Counted from the first letter of the stretch, positions 45,171-55,363 are shown. The stretch is DNA of 64,000 nt from Candidatus Gastranaerophilales bacterium (GCA_944327245.1 CALVHD010000003.1:1-64000), one strand, 5' to 3'. Program-made: numbers and translations. The notes: a model not told the origin generated them from the sequence alone.

Positions 45171-47036
45171 TTATATTTTATGAAAAATTATAAACGCGTA
45201 GTCGCTGTCGGTGGATGATATTGCTCTTATTATGTTTTTTGAATTGTTTTTAATTTCATAATAATCGTTATCAATTTTTTTGTATTCTATTATTTTGCTG
45301 CAGTAAAAATTATTTTCCAGTAGTGTTAAAAATTCATATAAGGTTTTTGATTTTAGCGCTTCAAAGAGCATTTTTGATTGATTTTTTGGTATTTCTGAGG
45401 TTGCAGGATTGATTTTTCTCAGTTTTGGCGAGTATTTATTTGTTTGCGCTATTTTATCTATTGTGTTTATGGTAAGCGGTTTTGAGTTTAGTTTATCAAC
45501 AACAAGAATAATTCTTCCTTCAGGGTTCAATTTTTCAATACATTCTTCAATAAAATATTTTGTCAGGTATTCATTTCCCCTGCGATTTGTCAAATAATCG
45601 CAAAGAAGATAAAATATATTATTTTTATTTATAGTTTTTGTGTTTTTATTGATAAGCTCTTTTATAAAGGAATTTTTCGTGTTTTTTTGAAGCATTGAAT
45701 AATCAAAATTAAAAAAAGTTAAATCTTTATAATAAAGTCTTGCGTAATTGCCTAAATACGGCATAATTATTAAGTCTTGTTTGTTTATTTCTTGGTTTTT
45801 GATAAACATGTTGAAAGCATTTATGGTTGCGTATTTTTTATTTATTGTAATGTTAAAGGAGTTAATCTCAGGATTGATAAATTGTATTGTCAATATACAA
45901 AATATAACTATAGACTGAATTACAGTATCTTTTATGCTGAATATGCCGTATCCTAGCAGTATTATGCAGGTTATAAAAAATTGAGTGCAATATATCGGAT
46001 TAACGTCTATAGTTTCGTAGATATTTAAAAATAAAATTAAACTCAAATTTATAATTGCACAAAGAAAAAGAATTCTTAGGCGGTAGTCTTTTTTGTATGC
46101 TTTTATTGTAAAAATTATTGCAATTAATATCGGTAAAATTGAACTGTAAAACAGCGTGATTAAAATCTTAATTGTATTTATATTTTTTATATCTGTATTT
46201 AAAAAGAAGCTATACAGCATTCCAAGAGTGCTTTTGGTTTGCATTTCAGGGGCAAGAAAGCTTAAATAGGGGCTTATATATTCATTTATCAATAAACCGA
46301 GAGAATATAAATTTAGTCCGATTCCTTCATTGTTTAATGAAATCGGCATCTTATTGATTATTGCATATTGAATGATTGTGATTGGAAAAATTATAACAAA
46401 AGCGATGATTGAATTAAATCCGAGTCTTGTTATTATTTTTTTAATAAAATATCTTTTTTCGCTAATAAAATATAAAACAGCAAATTCGCTTGCCACATAA
46501 AGCGTGTTAAGCGGATTTATTAATATGAATGCGCAGTTAAATATGTTTAGTTGTTTGAAATGTTTTTTATTTGGTTTTTTAATGAAATCAATAAGAGAAT
46601 TTATTAAACAACTTCCTATTAAAAAATCAATGCAATAAGGAGCAATCAGATTGCTGTAATATAGGTAAAAGTGATTGACTGCCAAAAATAATGCAAGAAA
46701 AATTCCTAATTTTCTTCCCTGTAATTTTTTTCCTATATTTATTAAAACAAATATATTTATAAATCCTATAATTGCACTAAAAGTTCGAATAAATATTTCG
46801 TTTTTAGAAATAAGCATTATAAAATGGAGGATAAAATAATAAGCAGGCGAAAAATAATCCATTATTGCACAATTTTTTATTATTCCGAAAGGAAAGCCTG
46901 ATGAGGCTATAGACAGACTTTTGAAGTCAATGTCATTTATTCCTGCAGATGAAAAAATATAACCGAATCTAACCAGTGCAAATATTATGAAAAGTACAAT
47001 ATATAGAATATATTTTGATTTTTCATTAATTTTCAT
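45171..47036 (-). CDS. Multi-span membrane glycosyltransferase, GT39/RgtA-like
   Basis: The 621-residue protein has roughly ten to twelve membrane helices in the first 400 residues. A DPM-type layout is visible: an early acidic pair in the first loop (INDID), then YFSPAYYFILHF and repeated aromatic-rich loops. A soluble C-terminal domain of about 200 residues follows. GT-C enzymes use polyprenyl-linked sugars to modify proteins or LPS at the outer face of the inner membrane. The sugar and acceptor are unknown. Confidence 0.7.
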   Translation of the reverse strand: MKINEKSKYILYIVLFIIFALVRFGYIFSSAGINDIDFKSLSIASSGFPFGIIKNCAIMDYFSPAYYFILHFIMLISKNEIFIRTFSAIIGFINIFVLINIGKKLQGRKLGIFLALFLAVNHFYLYYSNLIAPYCIDFLIGSCLINSLIDFIKKPNKKHFKQLNIFNCAFILINPLNTLYVASEFAVLYFISEKRYFIKKIITRLGFNSIIAFVIIFPITIIQYAIINKMPISLNNEGIGLNLYSLGLLINEYISPYLSFLAPEMQTKSTLGMLYSFFLNTDIKNINTIKILITLFYSSILPILIAIIFTIKAYKKDYRLRILFLCAIINLSLILFLNIYETIDVNPIYCTQFFITCIILLGYGIFSIKDTVIQSIVIFCILTIQFINPEINSFNITINKKYATINAFNMFIKNQEINKQDLIIMPYLGNYARLYYKDLTFFNFDYSMLQKNTKNSFIKELINKNTKTINKNNIFYLLCDYLTNRRGNEYLTKYFIEECIEKLNPEGRIILVVDKLNSKPLTINTIDKIAQTNKYSPKLRKINPATSEIPKNQSKMLFEALKSKTLYEFLTLLENNFYCSKIIEYKKIDNDYYEIKNNSKNIIRAISSTDSDYAFIIFHKI

Positions 47037-47074
47037 ATTTTAAGTATATATGAATACTTTTAAAATGCCAAATA

Positions 47075-47515
47075 TTATGCCGCGGAGTTATTTTTTATTA
47101 TTTGCACGCCTACGTTGTCCTCGTCATACCAAACTGAATCACCGAGAGAGTCTGATGAATAAATAATTTGTTCCTTTGTTTGCGGATCATTTATGATTAA
47201 TATATCATAGCCGCTTAACCAAGGGTTTGCATATACTTTTGATGAGTCCCCATGACCTATTTCTTTGCCTTTGATTTTCCCTTGAACTATGAAATCCATA
47301 TTTTGAAACATATCAATTGCGTCTTTTGGGGTTAAAATTTCTTTTATTTCTTTTGGAAGTGTTTGATATTTTTTTATATATTTAGCTTTTGCACTAAAAG
47401 TTACGCTGTCTTGCTTGATAGGTAACGGTTTGTCGTTTGGCTCATCCACTGTTTTTTTAGTTCTTGTTTTAAGTACACCAATACTACCCAAATAGCCTAT
47501 TTGCGGAACTCTCAT
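47075..47515 (-). CDS. Hypothetical protein with VTFSAK-type N-terminal motif
   Basis: The 146-residue protein starts MRVPQIGYLGSIGVL and carries QDSVTFSAKAKYIKKY at about 35-50. Such a motif is, to my knowledge, frequent in proteins of gut Gastranaerophilales and supports the lineage assignment. The rest is a small domain with DIDMFQNMDFIVQ-like helices and a strand-rich end (GYDILIINDPQTKEQIIYS). Function unknown. No typical signal peptide. Confidence 0.55.
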   Translation of the reverse strand: MRVPQIGYLGSIGVLKTRTKKTVDEPNDKPLPIKQDSVTFSAKAKYIKKYQTLPKEIKEILTPKDAIDMFQNMDFIVQGKIKGKEIGHGDSSKVYANPWLSGYDILIINDPQTKEQIIYSSDSLGDSVWYDEDNVGVQIIKNNSAA

Positions 47516-47683
47516 TTTATCAACCCTTTTCTTTTACAACACAACTTACATATTTATTTTATCAAATTTTTACAAAAAAATCTATAATGTATTTAAACTA
47601 TTACAAAACTAAATATAGTATTAAATACACTCTTTATAGCCTTTTTGACTGTTTGTTTTTTGTTTTTGTGTTTTAATTTTTGT

Positions 47684-48823
47684 ATGAAGTTTCTACATCT
47701 TTCTGATTTGCATATAGGAAAAAAAGTAAACGGTATTTCAATGCTTGATGAACAACGATTTGTTCTTGAAAGTGCTATTAAGTTAATTAAAGATGAGAAG
47801 ATATCTTTTGTTTTAATAGCAGGCGATGTTTTTGATAGAGCAATTCCATCTGTCGAGGCTATGGAACTTTTTGATTATTTTTTGCTTCAATTAAATAAGT
47901 TGGAAATTAAGACTTATATTATTTCAGGTAATCATGACAACATGGATAGATTGTCATACTTGTCTGATTTATTACATAAATCAAATATTTATATTTCAAA
48001 ACCATATACAGGTAAAATTGAATGTTATACTACAGATGATATCAACATTTATCTTATGCCATATTTGTATCCAATGTTGGTTAGAAAATATCATTCTAAT
48101 TGTAAGATTTCAAATTATTCAGATGCAATAGAAATAGTTATTAAAGATTTAAAATTAAACTCAAAAAAAATAAATATTTTGATTGCACATCAATTTGTTG
48201 TATCTTCTAAAAAGCCTATTTTGTCTGAAAGTGAACAAAAAAGTGCCGGCGGTGTTGATGAAATTAATTATAAAATATTTAAAAAATTTGATTATGTTGC
48301 TCTGGGGCATCTTCATTGCCCTCAGAAAGTCGGAGTTGACAAAATTCGCTACGGAGGTTCGATTTTAAAATATTCTTTTAGTGAAATTAACCAGAAAAAG
48401 AGTTTTTGTGTTGTAGATGTTCAATCAAAAGACAATATAAAAATTAGTCTGTTTCCAATTTTTCAAAGACATGATATGAAAGAATACCGCGGATATATTT
48501 CTGAATTTTTAAACAAAGATTTTTATTCAAAAATTAATACAGATGATTATATTCATTTTACTTTATTGGATGAAAATGTTATAGATGCAAAATCAAAGTT
48601 ATCATTGGTTTACCCTAATATCATGCTATTAGATTTTGATAATAGTTTTACTAAAAAATTAAACGACGATTTCAAGGTTAATTTAAAAGAGCAAAAAACT
48701 CTTGTTGAACATTTTTATGATTTTTATTCGACTCAATTTGAAAATAAGCCGGATGATATCAAAAAGAAAATAGTAATTGATGTATATAATTCAATTTTAA
48801 AGGAGGATGAATGCGCCCTTTAA
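47684..48823 (+). CDS. sbcD: Exonuclease subunit SbcD (Mre11-like)
   Basis: The gene starts at MKFLHLSDLHIGKK (47684). The 379-residue protein has the calcineurin-like nuclease motifs: SDLHIG, AGDVFDR, SGNHDN, LIAHQF and ALGHLHCPQ. With SbcC it processes hairpins and blocked DNA ends. It overlaps sbcC by 13 bp, and the sbcC ribosome site (GGAGG) lies within its last codons. No ribosome site is visible for sbcD itself. Confidence 0.95.
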   Translation: MKFLHLSDLHIGKKVNGISMLDEQRFVLESAIKLIKDEKISFVLIAGDVFDRAIPSVEAMELFDYFLLQLNKLEIKTYIISGNHDNMDRLSYLSDLLHKSNIYISKPYTGKIECYTTDDINIYLMPYLYPMLVRKYHSNCKISNYSDAIEIVIKDLKLNSKKINILIAHQFVVSSKKPILSESEQKSAGGVDEINYKIFKKFDYVALGHLHCPQKVGVDKIRYGGSILKYSFSEINQKKSFCVVDVQSKDNIKISLFPIFQRHDMKEYRGYISEFLNKDFYSKINTDDYIHFTLLDENVIDAKSKLSLVYPNIMLLDFDNSFTKKLNDDFKVNLKEQKTLVEHFYDFYSTQFENKPDDIKKKIVIDVYNSILKEDECAL

Positions 48824-51345
48824 AATTGACACTACAGGCTTTTGGAGCTTATCCTGAACGTATTGAAATTCCTTTTGAAAAACTTGGATCTAATAACATT
48901 TATTTGATATATGGACCTACAGGTTCAGGAAAAACTACTATATTTGATGCAATTTCATATGCTTTATTTTCTTTGCCTTCAGGTCAATATAGGAAAAATC
49001 AAAACTTAAGAAGTCATTATATCGGGGATGATATTGAAACTTTAGTTCAGCTTGAATTTTTGTACAATGGGGAAAAATATTGTGTTTTTAGAACTATTAA
49101 AGTTAATAAGGATAAAATTAAAACCAGTTCTTTGATTAATTTGCCCAATTCAAAGGTAATTATAGGTAATAAAGAAACAGACGAATATATATTAAATCTT
49201 CTTGGAATAAATGCTTCGCAGTTTAGTCAGATTGCTCTTTTGGCGCAAGGCGAATTTATGAAACTTTTAAATTCTGATACAAAAACAAGAAGCGAAATAT
49301 TTAGAAATATTTTTAAAACATTTGATTATAAGTTATTTCAAGAAAAATTAAAGTTTTTAGCTGCTTCTTATCATAAATCTTATGATGAGCAAAAAAATTC
49401 TATAATTCAATATTGTCAACAGGTTGAGTCTGAAAATGAAGATATTTTAAATTATTCTAAAAACTATCAGAGTGCTAAAAATATTGTTGAATTTGACGAT
49501 TTTTTAAATTTGATTAAAGAACAAAATGCTTCAGATAAAAAAGAACTTTCTATTTTGAAAACTTCTTTAGACGAAATAAATGACAAAATAATTGAATATG
49601 AAAAATCTTTGCAATTAGAATTAAATAAGCAAAAATTAATTCAAAATCAAAAAAATTTAATCAAAAATTTTGAAACACAAAAAGAATCTTATGAAAAAAT
49701 TAAAATAGAATATAATAAATTACCCGAAAAAGAAAATATCGAAAAAGATTTAATTTTAAAAATTGAAAAATCAAAACAGGATTACGAAAATTCTATTTTA
49801 ATTAAAGAATTAAAAGAAAATAATAAAAAATATTTTATAAATTTAAAAGATTTAGAAGAAAAATTAAATGAAAATAATAAAAAAATTGATGATTTAAAAA
49901 ACAATTATTTAAAATTTATTTTAAATCAATATTTTGATTTTGATGAAAAATTGAAAAATTCTCAAAGCGAACTTTTAAAATTGCAAAAAGAATTTAATAA
50001 TTTAAACGAATTACACAATTTTGAATATAATAGGTATATTGCTTCTCAAGCGGGGATTTTAGCTTCCGAGCTCAAAGAACATATGCCTTGTCCTGTATGC
50101 GGTTCAAAAGAACACCCAAATATTGCCAAATTGCCAAATGAAATAGTTTCAAAAGATGAACTTGATGAAATTAAAAAAAATTTAGAAAAAAAATCTGAAA
50201 AATTGGCAGAAAAATCAAGAGAATGTTCTTTGATTAACGAAAAAAAAGAACAGAAACTTTTGGAATTTAAAAATGAGAAAAAAAGGTTAAAAATTGAAAT
50301 TCTTTTTGAAAAATCTGAAGTAAAAAATATTGATTATTTGTCTGAAATTGAAAAATCGGAAATATTAAAAGAAAAAAATACTAAAGATATTGATTTAATC
50401 AAATTGGAAATAGAAAAAAATAATACTAAAATTACAACATTAAACAAAAATCAGACCGATTTTGATGTTGATGAAAATTTAAAAATTTATGAAAATTTAA
50501 AAATTCAAAAAGATATAATCACTGCTGAAATTAAATCAACAAAAGAAGCATTTGAAAAAGAAAGCACATTATTTTCTGAGTTGGGTGCAAAATTAGAAGT
50601 TATAAATAAACAAATTGAAGATTATTCAAAAATTAAAACTTTTTCAAAAGATGAGCTTGAAGAATGTATTTTCAAAAATAATATGAAAAAAAATGAATTA
50701 ACAAAAAGATTTAATTTTATAAATTCAAGATTTTCAATAAATGAAAAACTTTTAGTAAAACTGGTTGATTGTTATAAAAAATATAATGAAATTGAATCAA
50801 CATATCTTGAATATGATATTTTATCAAAATGCGCCAATGGAGATATCAAAGGAAAACAAAAAATTGAATTTGAACAGTATATCCAAGCATATTATCTTGA
50901 TTTAGTCTTATTTGAAGCAAATAAAAGATTGCAGGTTATGACTAAAAATCAGTTTATGTTGTTAAGAAAAAAAGATTTTACTTCTATTCAATCAAAAGAA
51001 AGCCTTGAATTGGAAGTTATGGATTTTCATACTTGCAAAAAAAGAAGCACAAAAACTCTATCCGGCGGCGAAAGTTTTATGGCGGCTTTGAGTTTAGCTT
51101 TGGGTTTATCGGACTGCATTAGCGGTTATTCGAACGTGTCAATTGACGCAATGTTTATTGATGAGGGCTTTGGATCTTTAGATTTTGAAACTTTGCAAAA
51201 TGCTATGGATGTTATTGTAGATTTAACTTCATCAAATAAATTAGTCGGAATAATTTCTCATGTTGACGATTTGAAAAACAGAATACAAAACCAAATTTTA
51301 ACATATAAATCAGACCATGGCTCTAAAATTGAAATAAATTTTTAG
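48811..51345 (+). CDS. sbcC: Exonuclease subunit SbcC (Rad50-like ATPase)
   Basis: The 844-residue SMC-like protein has Walker A GPTGSGKTT (35-43), long coiled-coil arms, a zinc hook CPVC at 427-430, the ABC signature LSGGESFMAALSLALG and Walker B IDEGFGSLD. It is somewhat shorter than the 1,000-residue enterobacterial form because the coils are shorter. It is coupled to sbcD. Confidence 0.95.
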   Translation: MRPLKLTLQAFGAYPERIEIPFEKLGSNNIYLIYGPTGSGKTTIFDAISYALFSLPSGQYRKNQNLRSHYIGDDIETLVQLEFLYNGEKYCVFRTIKVNKDKIKTSSLINLPNSKVIIGNKETDEYILNLLGINASQFSQIALLAQGEFMKLLNSDTKTRSEIFRNIFKTFDYKLFQEKLKFLAASYHKSYDEQKNSIIQYCQQVESENEDILNYSKNYQSAKNIVEFDDFLNLIKEQNASDKKELSILKTSLDEINDKIIEYEKSLQLELNKQKLIQNQKNLIKNFETQKESYEKIKIEYNKLPEKENIEKDLILKIEKSKQDYENSILIKELKENNKKYFINLKDLEEKLNENNKKIDDLKNNYLKFILNQYFDFDEKLKNSQSELLKLQKEFNNLNELHNFEYNRYIASQAGILASELKEHMPCPVCGSKEHPNIAKLPNEIVSKDELDEIKKNLEKKSEKLAEKSRECSLINEKKEQKLLEFKNEKKRLKIEILFEKSEVKNIDYLSEIEKSEILKEKNTKDIDLIKLEIEKNNTKITTLNKNQTDFDVDENLKIYENLKIQKDIITAEIKSTKEAFEKESTLFSELGAKLEVINKQIEDYSKIKTFSKDELEECIFKNNMKKNELTKRFNFINSRFSINEKLLVKLVDCYKKYNEIESTYLEYDILSKCANGDIKGKQKIEFEQYIQAYYLDLVLFEANKRLQVMTKNQFMLLRKKDFTSIQSKESLELEVMDFHTCKKRSTKTLSGGESFMAALSLALGLSDCISGYSNVSIDAMFIDEGFGSLDFETLQNAMDVIVDLTSSNKLVGIISHVDDLKNRIQNQILTYKSDHGSKIEINF

Positions 51346-51384
51346 TTTTTCTTTATGATAAAATGTTATTATCTGGAGGAAGAA

Positions 51385-52608
51385 ATGAAAAATATTAAAA
51401 AAATAACTGATGATTTATATTATATCGGCTGTAACGATAGAAGAATAGCTTTGTTTGAAAATGTGTATCCGGTAGATGACGGCGTTTCATATAATACATA
51501 TTTTTTAGATGATGAAAAAACGGTCTTGTTTGACACTATCGATAAGCATACTGCTGAACAGTTTTTTGAAAATTTAGAATATCTGCTAAAAGACAGAAAG
51601 CTGGACTATTTATTCTTGCATCATCTTGAACCTGATCATGGTGCGTTAATTAAAGAAGTTATTGAGAAGTACCCTTGTGTTAAGATTGTCGCAAATGCAA
51701 AAATAAAACAAATGTTATATCAATTTTTTGAATTTGATAAAGATATAGAATCAAATTTTCATATTGTAAAAGAAGGGGATACAATAAAAACAGGTAAACA
51801 CGAGTTCACCTTTTTAATGGCTCCAATGGTTCATTGGCCCGAAGTTATGGTTAGTTATGATAAAAAAGATTGTATCTTGTTTTCTGCTGATGCTTTTGGT
51901 TCTTTTGGGGCATTAAGCGGAAATATTTTTGATGATGAAGTTAATTTTTTGGAAAAATTACCTGAATATAGAAGATATTATTCAAATATTGTGGGTAAAT
52001 ACGGCGCACAAGTTAATATGCTTTTGAACAAGGCAAAAAATCTTGAAATCGAAATGATTTGTCCTTTGCATGGACTAATTATAAAGAAACATATTGCAAG
52101 AATGTTTGAAAAATATATTCTTTGGGCAAATTATATTCCGGAAGAAAAATCTGTTTTAATTGTTTATGCAAGTGTCTATGGAGGCACGCAAAATGCAGCT
52201 GAAGTGCTAAGTTATAAACTTTCAGATTTGGGTGTAAAAAATATGAAAGTTTATGATGTTTCTAAAACTCACAGATCTTATATTTTATCTGACGCTTTTA
52301 AATATTCTCATATTGTTATAGCTTCAACTACATACAACAACGGAATATTTGTAAATATGGAACATTTTATATCTGATATTGTTAAGCACAATCTCCAAAA
52401 TCGTACTTATGCAATTATTGAAAACGGCTCTTGGGCTTGCAATTGTGGATGCTCCATTAAAGATAAATTATCTGAATTGAAAGGAAGCAATTTCATCGAA
52501 GAGAAATTAACAATTAAATCATCTATTAAAAAAGCTCAAGAAACCGAGGTTATTGAACTTGCAAAAGCTATAAAAACAAGTTTAGATGATTTGATTAGTA
52601 AAAAATAA
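51385..52608 (+). CDS. Flavodiiron protein (A-type flavoprotein)
   Basis: The gene starts at MKNIKKITDDLYYIG (51385), with GGAGGAAG upstream. The 407-residue protein joins a beta-lactamase-like diiron domain with all ligands visible (H80-x-E82-x-D84-H85, then H in MVHWPE, D in FSADAFG, H in CPLHGL) to a C-terminal flavodoxin domain (VYASVYGGTQNA). It reduces oxygen to water or nitric oxide to nitrous oxide, protecting anaerobes. Its electron donor, usually a rubredoxin, is not encoded here. Confidence 0.93.
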   Translation: MKNIKKITDDLYYIGCNDRRIALFENVYPVDDGVSYNTYFLDDEKTVLFDTIDKHTAEQFFENLEYLLKDRKLDYLFLHHLEPDHGALIKEVIEKYPCVKIVANAKIKQMLYQFFEFDKDIESNFHIVKEGDTIKTGKHEFTFLMAPMVHWPEVMVSYDKKDCILFSADAFGSFGALSGNIFDDEVNFLEKLPEYRRYYSNIVGKYGAQVNMLLNKAKNLEIEMICPLHGLIIKKHIARMFEKYILWANYIPEEKSVLIVYASVYGGTQNAAEVLSYKLSDLGVKNMKVYDVSKTHRSYILSDAFKYSHIVIASTTYNNGIFVNMEHFISDIVKHNLQNRTYAIIENGSWACNCGCSIKDKLSELKGSNFIEEKLTIKSSIKKAQETEVIELAKAIKTSLDDLISKK

Positions 52609-52617
52609 TTTAAAATT

Positions 52618-52644
52618 TTAAAAGCCCTTTAAAAGGGCTTTTAA
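52618..52644. terminator. Bidirectional terminator between flavodiiron and acyl-CoA ligase genes
   Basis: AGCCCTTT (52623-52630) pairs with AAAGGGCT (52632-52639), flanked by A and T tracts on both sides. It fits termination in both directions at this convergent pair. Confidence 0.78.
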
Positions 52645-52645
52645 A

Positions 52646-54304
52646 TTATACAGGTTGTGCAACTTTTTCTTTTTTTCTTGATATTTTTGATATGCCCGTT
52701 CTTGGCAGCGGTGTTCTTGTAACAATAATTAAATTTGGACGCTTATAACTAGATAATTCTAAAGATAACTTTTTAACTTCGGCTCTTATGATGTTGTTTA
52801 ATTCTTTGTCATCGGGATATTTTTCAACAATTTCTTTTTTTGGATAAATTTTAACGGCAATTTCCTCTGTTCCTTGTTTTGAGCCTGTTTTAATAACGTC
52901 AGAATATACAAGCGTTTCTTCAATTAAAGGACTTTTTGCTAAAACTGCCTCAACTTCTTCAGGAAAAACTTTTTTACCACCTGATAGTACAATCATGTTT
53001 TTAATTCTTCCTGTGATATAAATGTAGCCATGGGAGTCAATTTTTGCTATATCTCCTGTTCTGAGCCATCCGTCTTCCATGATTGCTTCTTTTGTTAATT
53101 CTGGTTTGTTATAGTATCCTTTCATGATATTATCGCCAAGCATTTGCAGCTCATGGGTTTCTTTATCAATTCTGACTTTAACATTGCTGATTGGTCTGCC
53201 AACTGAACCCAGTTTTCTGTGTTTTTCTGTGTTCATTGTAATAATAGGGCTTGCTTCTGATAATCCGTATACTTCATATATACTTATGCCAACGGCTTCA
53301 AAGAATTTTGCAACCTCAATATCCAAAGGAGCTCCGCCTGACATAAAACCTTTAAATTTGCCGCCGAATTTTCTTTTGATTTCGCTAAACATAATTTTTG
53401 AAAGCCATCTTGTTTTTGCAGCCCTTGCAATTTTGAATTTAATATCAAACCATAGTTTTTTAAATGGGCTATATTGCCTTATTTCAGATTCAAGCGTTGT
53501 TTTCATAAGTTTTAAAAACGCAGGAACGGCAACCATAAATGTAATTTTCTTTTCCTGCATTATTTGGAAAATATCTTTTGGTTTTAAGCTGTTTGAATAA
53601 TATATTGATGCACCTTTGTTTAAAAAAGACATAAAACCAACAGAGATTTCAAAAAGATGATTCATAGGAAGAATAGAAAGCATTGAGTCTTCTGAATTAA
53701 AATCAAAACATTTTCCAACTGCAATAACTTGAGACAAAATATTGCGATAGGTTATTTCAACTCCCTTAGGATTTCCTGTTGTGCCAGATGTATAGACAAT
53801 TAGAGCTGTCTTATCAAGGCTTCTGTGGCGCCATCTTTTATCCGGCATATCTTCAAGAGTATGTAAGTTAACATAGTTTTTATTTGCACCTTTGCCGTCT
53901 ATTATAATTATGTGTTCAATAGACGAAATCATTTCTTTTAATTTAATTGCATCGCTTAAATGTGAGCTTGATACTAAAATTGCTCTTGGCATACAGTCTG
54001 ACAGGATATGATTAAGTTCATGGATTGTCAGTTTAATATCTAATGGAACGCTAACTACGCCTGATAATACATTTGCAAATAATGTTGCACCTAATTCCGG
54101 CATTGATTCAGACAAAATCGCAACTTTATCACCTTTTTTTAATCCTATGTCTATCATATAGCTTGCTAATTTTCTTGATAGAATGCTCAAACCTTTAAAG
54201 GTCATTTCATTCCAGCCTAAGTTAGAACGTATTCCAAGGGCGATATGATCTTCCAGTTCCTTTGTTCTTTTTTCGATAAAAGATAATAAATTTGTTGTTT
54301 CCAT
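52646..54304 (-). CDS. AMP-dependent fatty acyl-CoA (or acyl-ACP) ligase
   Basis: The 552-residue ANL-family enzyme carries the P-loop YTSGTTGNPK (171-180), YEVYGLSEASP, WLRTGDIAKID, GRIKNMIVLSGGKKVFPEEVE and a C-terminal lysine segment TGISKISRKK. It activates a carboxylic acid, most likely a long-chain fatty acid, with ATP. Substrate length cannot be read. It is a single-gene unit divergent from the DUF151 gene. Confidence 0.88.
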   Translation of the reverse strand: METTNLLSFIEKRTKELEDHIALGIRSNLGWNEMTFKGLSILSRKLASYMIDIGLKKGDKVAILSESMPELGATLFANVLSGVVSVPLDIKLTIHELNHILSDCMPRAILVSSSHLSDAIKLKEMISSIEHIIIIDGKGANKNYVNLHTLEDMPDKRWRHRSLDKTALIVYTSGTTGNPKGVEITYRNILSQVIAVGKCFDFNSEDSMLSILPMNHLFEISVGFMSFLNKGASIYYSNSLKPKDIFQIMQEKKITFMVAVPAFLKLMKTTLESEIRQYSPFKKLWFDIKFKIARAAKTRWLSKIMFSEIKRKFGGKFKGFMSGGAPLDIEVAKFFEAVGISIYEVYGLSEASPIITMNTEKHRKLGSVGRPISNVKVRIDKETHELQMLGDNIMKGYYNKPELTKEAIMEDGWLRTGDIAKIDSHGYIYITGRIKNMIVLSGGKKVFPEEVEAVLAKSPLIEETLVYSDVIKTGSKQGTEEIAVKIYPKKEIVEKYPDDKELNNIIRAEVKKLSLELSSYKRPNLIIVTRTPLPRTGISKISRKKEKVAQPV

Positions 54305-54404
54305 ATGCTTTTTTATTATTCTCCCCTATAATAAAGTGTTAAATATATTATATCTTAATTTTTAAAAAATAGTCTAAATATTTGTAAATTTATCTTTTTT
54401 TTAA

Positions 54405-54413
54405 TGTTATAAT
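54405..54413 (+). promoter_or_regulatory. Extended -10 promoter of the DUF151 gene
   Basis: TG-T-TATAAT (54405-54413) is a perfect extended -10 element. A TTGTAA at 54382-54387 is too far (20 bp) to be an ideal -35 box. The mRNA would carry the AAAGGAG ribosome site at 54424-54430. Confidence 0.6.
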
Positions 54414-54440
54414 TCTTATACTTTAAAGGAGAAATTATTA

Positions 54441-54953
54441 ATGATTGAAATGAGAGTCATGGGTATTGCGCTGGATACTCGTTCAGGTTCACCCATTGTT
54501 GTTTTAAATGATTTAAATAACAGAAAGGCTTTGCCAATTTGGATTGGTTCGGCTGAAGCAAGCGCAATAATCAGAAAAATTGAAAATATTCCGTCTTCTC
54601 GTCCTATGACCCATGACTTATTTTTAGATATTGCAAAACAGTCTGAATTTTTGATAACAAAAGTTGAAATTAACGATGTTGATGATCAGACTTATTTTTC
54701 AACAATTTATATGTATAATGAAAATTTACAAAAAGAACTGCAAATTGATTCAAGACCTTCTGATGCAATTGCAATTGCGCTAAGGGCTGATGTTCCTATA
54801 TTTGTCAGCTCCGCTGTTTTAGCGGCAGGTTCTGTATCAACTGATGTTGAAAAGGACGAACAAGAAGCTCAAGAATTTAAGAATTTTATTCAAGATATCA
54901 AACCTTCTGATTTTGAGAAATTATTGAAAAAGAATTTTGAGTCCGACCAATAG
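54441..54953 (+). CDS. Bifunctional nuclease family protein (DUF151)
   Basis: The 170-residue protein shows the DUF151 core: GIALDTRSGSPIVVL, LPIWIGSAEASAI, RPMTHDL and SRPSDAIAIALR. Characterised members in plants and Mycobacterium are described as nucleases or regulators; the activity here is inferred from family only. The start has an AAAGGAG site. A short acidic tail follows residue 130. Confidence 0.85.
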   Translation: MIEMRVMGIALDTRSGSPIVVLNDLNNRKALPIWIGSAEASAIIRKIENIPSSRPMTHDLFLDIAKQSEFLITKVEINDVDDQTYFSTIYMYNENLQKELQIDSRPSDAIAIALRADVPIFVSSAVLAAGSVSTDVEKDEQEAQEFKNFIQDIKPSDFEKLLKKNFESDQ

Positions 54954-55093
54954 ATTCCATCTGGTGTCATTAAAGGTAAGAAGCTGTCTTAAATATTTTC
55001 TTTTAATTGCTTTTAGGCCTATTGAATAAAATGTTGTATTATTTTTATTTTCCATGGTATCTTATTAATGTAAAATTTAAAAAAGGCAAAAAA

Positions 55094-55306
55094 ATGGACA
55101 AAGTAACAAAAGACATGGGTATAATGGATATTGTAACGGCACATCCTGAGACTTTAGAAGTATTTGCTCAATATAATATGGGTTGTATTGGCTGTGCTGC
55201 TGCTCGTTTTGAAAATTTGGAAGCCGGTGCTAAGGTTCATGGAATTGATCCGGATGAAATGGTTGAAGCTATGAATCAAGTTATTCAAAAAAGTGCTGGA
55301 CAATAA
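55094..55306 (+). CDS. DUF1858 hybrid-cluster-protein-associated redox disulfide protein
   Basis: The gene starts at MDKVTKDMG (55094), with AAAGG upstream; the longer frame adds a false hydrophobic segment. The 70-residue protein contains the motif C31-x2-C34 (GCIGCAAARFE) and the VHGID segment of this small domain family. Members are often linked to hybrid-cluster proteins and nitrosative stress in anaerobes. Here the flavodiiron gene is the nearest functional relative, 2.5 kb away. Confidence 0.83.
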   Translation: MDKVTKDMGIMDIVTAHPETLEVFAQYNMGCIGCAAARFENLEAGAKVHGIDPDEMVEAMNQVIQKSAGQ

Positions 55307-55363
55307 TTTTTTTTCATAGTATTATGGCTAGGCACGGTTTGCGTGTTTGAAAATTAAATGTTT

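Noticed and set aside
47645-47683. Promoter TTGACT/TTTAAT directly before sbcD as another leaderless case
   Set aside because: The spacing between the boxes is 21 bp, too long to count it with the others.
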